Below, one piece after another: positions 59,515 to 64,000 of a stretch of DNA of 64,000 nucleotides (its first letter is position 1; each line of letters begins with the position of its first letter). The notes below the pieces were generated by a model that searched no databases, had not been told where the DNA came from, and worked only from the letters and a program-made list of their open reading frames with translations. Location: positions 22,660,441-22,724,440 of the forward strand of contig CM043798.1 of NCBI GenBank assembly GCA_023974075.1. The letters are read 5' to 3'. The translations under genes were made by a program, and so were the position numbers. This DNA comes from Chaenocephalus aceratus. Its lineage: Eukaryota; Chordata; Actinopteri; Perciformes; Channichthyidae.

Positions 59515-59960
59515 TTAAAGGTGGGGTAGGTAAGCTTCAGAAACCGGCTCGAGTGCACTAAAATTTGAAAGTACACGGCCGAAAAGAATCCGCCCCTTCC
59601 TTCAGACTTCCTTACAGAGCACCTCCTCCAACACACATGAACGCGCACATGACGTCAGCAGACTGGTGAAAGTGGCCGCCTGTTGCTGGCGAGTCATTGA
59701 AATACTGCTACAATGCACGCCCAATGAGGGCACGAGATACATTTGTGCGTGCTCGAGATGGAAGGCTGACCGACAGGGCGGCAATCCAATTTTTTTTTAC
59801 AGTAGTAGCCTACGGCTTCCACAGATGAAATTTTTTTATGGATTTTTTTGTCAAAGCACTTAAGATATTCATTGCTATCGGGATGTTAAGAGCATTCCAT
59901 GGAATATAACAAAAAGTGTATCTAGAGCCGGTTTCTGAAACTTACCTACCCCACCTTTAA
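59515..59960. mobile_element. TTAA MITE with AAAGGTGGGGTAGGTAAG termini
   Basis: Ends of about 36 bp are inverted: AAAGGTGGGGTAGGTAAG and AGAAACCGGCT at the left against AGCCGGTTTCT and CTTACCTACCCCACCTTT at the right. It sits in a TTAA (59515-59518, 59957-59960). The left arm of the foldback element shows the same place empty (TTCATTTAAGTGGAG near 58270-58285) with a single TTAA, proving insertion and target duplication. No coding capacity. piggyBac-like by target site. Confidence 0.85.
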
Positions 59961-60552
59961 ATGAACTTTCTTTCCTCCCGATTTCCATCACTTTTGTTCG
60001 TTCTCTCTATGTCTGGTCAGACATCAATCTGTTCCACGAAGGCCCCTAGAGGCCTGGAGCACTTCCGGAATGTTTTTTTTGTGTATGTGTTTTGGGATTT
60101 GTACGTGCTATGGACTTTGCATATTGTTTTGGTATTTGCAGCGTTTTTTTGTTGCGTTTGATTTCGGGGTTTGTGCGTTGTATTTAGTTTGCATCATTTC
60201 TGTAAATGCAGCGTTTTTTCTGTTGTATTTGTTTTCAGGGTTTGTTTGTTTTTAATTTAATTATTTGCAGGTGTTTCCTGCTTATGTGTGTGTTTTTGCC
60301 CGTTGTTTAGCGTTTTCACCTGCCGGCCACCGTACTGATGGTTGCTGGTTACGTTTGTCTAATGTTCGGCTGTCAGCGATTGTTAGAAGGGGGTCCGAAG
60401 AAAACCCCATTACTGCAATGTCAGGCTATATTTTCACTAAGTTCTTGCAACAAGCTCTCCAAGTTATTATTTTTGTGTTATATTGTATTTTGAAAAATGT
60501 GTTTAATCACTTAAAGCTCTTTCCAACAATAAATAAATGTGTTTTTCTCGAG

Positions 60553-60692
60553 CAAGGCAAGGCAAGTTTATTTATATAGCACCTTTCAACACAAGGCAAT
60601 TCAAAGTACTTTACAAAAATGAAAGACATTAAGAAAATGGCATTTAAAATTAGTCATTAAAAAGAAAATATAATAAAATAAACATTAAAAGA
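60553..60692 (+). repeat. Common fish repeat (AAGGCAAGTTTATTTATATAG)
   Basis: AAGGCAAGGCAAGTTTATTT is followed by AGCACCTTTCAACACAAGGC and AATTCAAAGTACTTTAC, a well-known teleost interspersed motif, here joined to copy B of the next repeat. Confidence 0.55.
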
Positions 60693-61130
60693 AAGATTCT
60701 GAAAGTTTCAGGAAAAAAGATTCGATCACTTTTTGTCCTGATCCATTTATATAAAAACATGTCTGAAAATGAGCTGATCAGATTTTGGCCACTTTATGAT
60801 TTCATAACGATTTTTTGGCTTGTGTAACCATTAGCCAATAACCAACCAGGGTAACACCTGCCCACCTTATCACCCGAGTCTCCTCCTAGACCTAGAGCAC
60901 CATATTGTTCTTTTTAACCAACTATCTCGCAGAGGGGCGTGGCTCCTTATTTTCAGTTAAAGTAACAGACAGAGAATCAGCACTTTTGAAACAGGGCTGA
61001 AACAGAGGGGTCTATGGGATGCTGCAACGATCTGTTTGGTATTTGGAGCCAAACACTTCAGAGACATGTTTTGTATACATCTGAGACCTATAATATATTG
61101 ATGAAAAACAATATAATAGGGTACCTTTAA
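60693..61130 (+). repeat. Dispersed repeat, copy B
   Basis: Inverted counterpart of 15374-15828 over about 440 bp, ending GTACCTTTAA. Non-coding. Confidence 0.7.
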
Positions 61131-63280
61131 TATGTAACTATGTACAGTAAGCTACAACTTAAGACTGCCATGACATATCTTCCTAAACGTGATCAGACCT
61201 CTTTGGTCCCAGAGTTAAAGGAGGTATAACTTTAAAGTGCCTCTACCCTTACTGCAGCCATGGCCTCATTATCCCCACCTATAACGGCCAAACAGATGGA
61301 CTGAAGTAAGGACATTTTTTAAACCCTTCAGATCCTCGCTTGCACTGTCCAAGCCTATTAGATCACTGTGACACATGGAAATGAGGTCATGTACTCTCTG
61401 TGGGGAAATCCTTATCTATATTTCTGGGATTTATTCTCAGAGGGAGTAGGAGACAGAGAAAGAGTGAAAGAGAGAGAGAGAGACGAATGGGGGAATAAGT
61501 CCCAGAGAGGATCATTAAAATGTGAAAAACCCTGACCAACTTGTCTTTTGAGCCATTTGCGTCTTGACAAATGTTCTGAGTATATAGATCTGAGAGGAGC
61601 TTCTTGTTCCTTTCAAAAAGATGATACATTTAAAACTCAATTCGCTGCTCTCCAGGTCATTGTGCTGCAAATAGCCCTTGAGTGTAATATATTGCAATAT
61701 CATTTATATGAATAAAACAATAATTAGCTTAGGCAAGGCCATGAATGGTTGAACTGCCGTTACCTCTGACTTTGATGCCTTGGGATATTTTTGTCATGCT
61801 GCTGCGGCTGCTGCTTCTTCTCTGTAGAAGGACGGCACAGAAATACAGCTCTACGCCTTGGGAATATGGCTGTACAACTGTTCTTTGACTTTTTGAACTG
61901 AAGAGAGCAGATGTGGAACACTATCGAACCCTCTGCTATAATGCAGCAGAACATACTGAGCAACTGCACCTTTTCTTAAATACATTAAAGATGAATTATA
62001 GTTTAAATGGAGGGATGGTACCAATGGGAACTTATGTGATATATACATTTTATATTTATTTATATTCATAACAATATGTGTAGTCTATTTTAGCTATAGC
62101 TTTGAACCTACAGCCATACAAGCTTTAGATAAGTGACATGCCCTTGTCTCTTTTTTATAATTATGTGTTTCTTACTTTGTTTTTGTACATAAATAAATAA
62201 ATTCCCTTAATGAGGACAATTAATAATCTAACTATCTGTCTATCCATCTATCTGATTATTTATTTTATCAAGCCAGGGAAATTATCAAAGACTACATAAT
62301 ATCAGTTAATGTACTGCACATAACAAGTAGATATGTGGGGGTAAATGTATCGTTTCTTTCCTGAAATTGTTTTAAAAAAGCAACACACTTGTTTTTAGAA
62401 AAGAGATTGGTAGAAGAAAACCTTTAGTGTCAAGTAATGGACAAAGACATTACATGTAATAAGTCAAATGAACCACAGCACTAACATGCACACTTCACGA
62501 GTCAGGATTACTGGATTATTCGTGATGTATTCGTGATTCGGGATATCCATCCCATCTTTTATTAAACCACAATTGTTTACATAATGTTGACACCTTCTAA
62601 ACTTGAAATCAAGACTAAGTTAGCATATTTACAGTTTCATGGCATACACGATTGATTGTCCCAGCTGAAATGTCATTTTGTTGTCCCTGTGTGGCATGTT
62701 TGATCATAAAATGCATTCATAATAGATCTGAAACAATGTCTCCCCCTCTTTGACACAGTCTGAAGATAAGCTGTATATGCTTTTGTTTCTTGGTTGCTTA
62801 TATGATCATTTATTCATGACATGGAAGAATTGAAGATTAATTGAATTTCAGATGAGTAAAAGATGATCCAATGCACACATAGGTTGTTGGCATGATTGTT
62901 TTTGTATACACAAGCTTTGAATGCATATTGTACCAAGAAGGTGCAATCATTGTTAGCTATTTTAATACCCTAGCTGGTGTGCTAGAGTCACTTTAAACTT
63001 GTGATACAACACTTAAAGAACAGTTATTATGCATAGGGCCTTGTATTTTATTACTGCCAAAGTTCCTTAAGAATTACTCTCTTTATATATTCAGGAGTTG
63101 TTTATAACACCAAGATAATTCCTAAATAGATTATAAAATGGTGATGTACAATAGGGCAAGTTGATTTCTAACTAACACTAGTAATAGTTTGGTCTTTTAA
63201 TTTGAAATGTCCCAAGTGCCAGGCCTTTCTGATATTGAGTTCATTACTTTACAGTTTTCCTGTTCTCATTAATAACACTC
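61131..63280. other. Intergenic, nothing recognised
   Basis: AT-rich non-coding sequence; a short GA-rich stretch occurs at 61439-61483. Confidence 0.5.
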
Positions 63281-64000
63281 CGTTCGATGTCTCACTATGG
63301 GATGCGCCTCATCGCGGAGCAAACAGGAGCATCAATCTCATTACGCCAATCCTGATTGGCTGGTGATCTTGACGTCAACGTCAGGGAATCACCCCCTATA
63401 AGTAGCTTGCGCCACGACGCATGCGTCATTCAAACACCTCTTCTCGCTTCAAAGCACATCTCTATAGTAGCCGGACAAGCTTAACGGTCCACAGACTGAA
63501 CCCAAATATCCATTTCGGTCGACGGGCGCTCGCCGGCTACTCCTTCTGCTTCGCAAGAAGACGGTAATACTAACGCCAGTTAGTATTAAAATCGACCTCG
63601 CCCTTCTCTTCCCCGGAAAGTAAGGTAAGGTTTTGATTTTTCTCAAGCTAGCTATGCACCTGTTGCTAGCTAGCTTCCCCTTACTACCGACACCACGGTA
63701 GCGAGGACGCTTTTCTTTTTCTCTCTCACGGAGGAGAAAAGGATTAGAAGTATATTGACACACCAGTCAATATTCTTTGAGAACAAAGGATCCACACCGT
63801 CCCTTTTTCTCCGGATTAAGGACGGGTTGGTAACACTTTTCTCTCAACGACGTACCTGTTACGAGCGGGTCCTCTCCACGCCACGATGCGAACAAGATGG
63901 ACGCCTCTCCCCCACACACATCCCAGTCTCACGGCATTTCGTGTTCACCAACACGATTTTAACCCTTTTTTTCGTGTTGCACAGCACGATTTTTTTCCGT
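63281..64000 (+). mobile_element. Probable 5' region of a retroelement (DIRS/LTR-like), cut by window end
   Basis: An abrupt change to GC-richer sequence with a compact promoter (listed below) and a long leader containing CGGTAATACTAACGCC, GGAGGAGAAAAGGATTAGAA and GGACGGGTTGGTAACAC. The block order resembles leaders of abundant teleost retroelements that I associate with DIRS-type elements, from memory. An ATG at 63897 starts MDASPPHTSQSHGIS and stops after 21 codons. It could instead be the first exon of a host gene; the window ends too early to decide. Confidence 0.4.
63346..63402 (+). promoter_or_regulatory. Compact promoter: CCAAT/ATTGG, CRE and TATA
   Basis: CCAAT at 63346-63350, inverted ATTGG at 63355-63359, a perfect cAMP-response element TGACGTCA at 63370-63377 with a second half-site, and TATAAG at 63397-63402. 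Spacing is typical for a Pol II core promoter, with a start expected near 63425-63435. Confidence 0.55.

Larger units (their letters stand above)
58038..60334. mobile_element. Foldback element with long TIRs, hosting two other transposons
   Basis: TACGGTGGCCAGCAGGTG at the left mirrors CACCTGCCGGCCACCGTA at the right; the arms correspond for about 280 bp, through CCGGAAGTGCTCCAGGCCTC, the ACCAGACATAGAGAGAACGA block and TTTCTCCACTTAAATGAAC. CTGATG flanks both ends (58032-58037 and 60335-60340), a likely 6-bp target duplication. Without the nested hAT (936 bp) and MITE (about 440 bp) it would be about 0.9 kb, mostly arms. No coding sequence of its own. Superfamily unknown. Confidence 0.75.

Overview
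The window is vertebrate nuclear DNA, almost certainly from a teleost fish. It carries the 3' half of a GABA-A receptor gamma-2 gene split by introns. The rest is AT-rich non-coding sequence with long (AC)n/(GT)n microsatellites and fish-type transposons: L2 with the eel-type GGATA tail hairpin, Tc1 DD34E, hAT, TTAA-target MITEs and a gamma-type retroviral env. No prokaryotic gene organisation is present.

Layout. Positions 1-650 are a non-autonomous hAT-like element. 651-3296 is gabrg2 intron. gabrg2 runs on the + strand with coding exons at 3297-3449 (end of the extracellular domain, M1, start of M2), 5613-5818 (M2, M3, start of the cytoplasmic loop), 7321-7344 (a 24-nt microexon encoding LLRLFSSK, the fish counterpart of the gamma-2L exon) and 9782-10060 (loop, M4, stop). 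The 3' UTR follows to perhaps 13.3 kb. 13.4-23.3 kb is mostly unannotatable intergenic DNA with a few dispersed repeats.

23369-30260 is a roughly 6.9-kb element with inverted termini of about 390 bp, each carrying the start of a THAP-like zinc-finger ORF. It has been entered by an L2 LINE (23528-25413, flanked by TTATAA) and by a 5'-truncated retrovirus made only of env plus a 3' LTR (25614-27208, flanked by TGAC). A second, inverted and truncated copy of the host element lies at 46845-49211 and lacks the retrovirus, so it shows the pre-insertion state.

33704-34899 is another TTAA-flanked element. 42.1-45.25 kb is a longer L2 copy with endonuclease and reverse transcriptase, broken by frameshifts. 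45.6-46.1 kb holds hAT 5' ends. 50021-51024 is an internally deleted Tc1 element. 55.2-56.3 kb is a minus-strand LINE 3' remnant. 58038-60334 is a foldback element containing a hAT element and a TTAA MITE. The last 0.7 kb (63.28 kb onward) looks like the promoter and leader of a retroelement, possibly DIRS/LTR type, that runs off the window.

The only host gene I can support is gabrg2. Everything else recognisable is mobile DNA or its remains. No tRNA, rRNA or CRISPR array was seen. The most useful observations are the gamma-2L microexon with flanking splicing-factor motifs, the two-copy THAP element with dated nested insertions, and the intact env reading frame.
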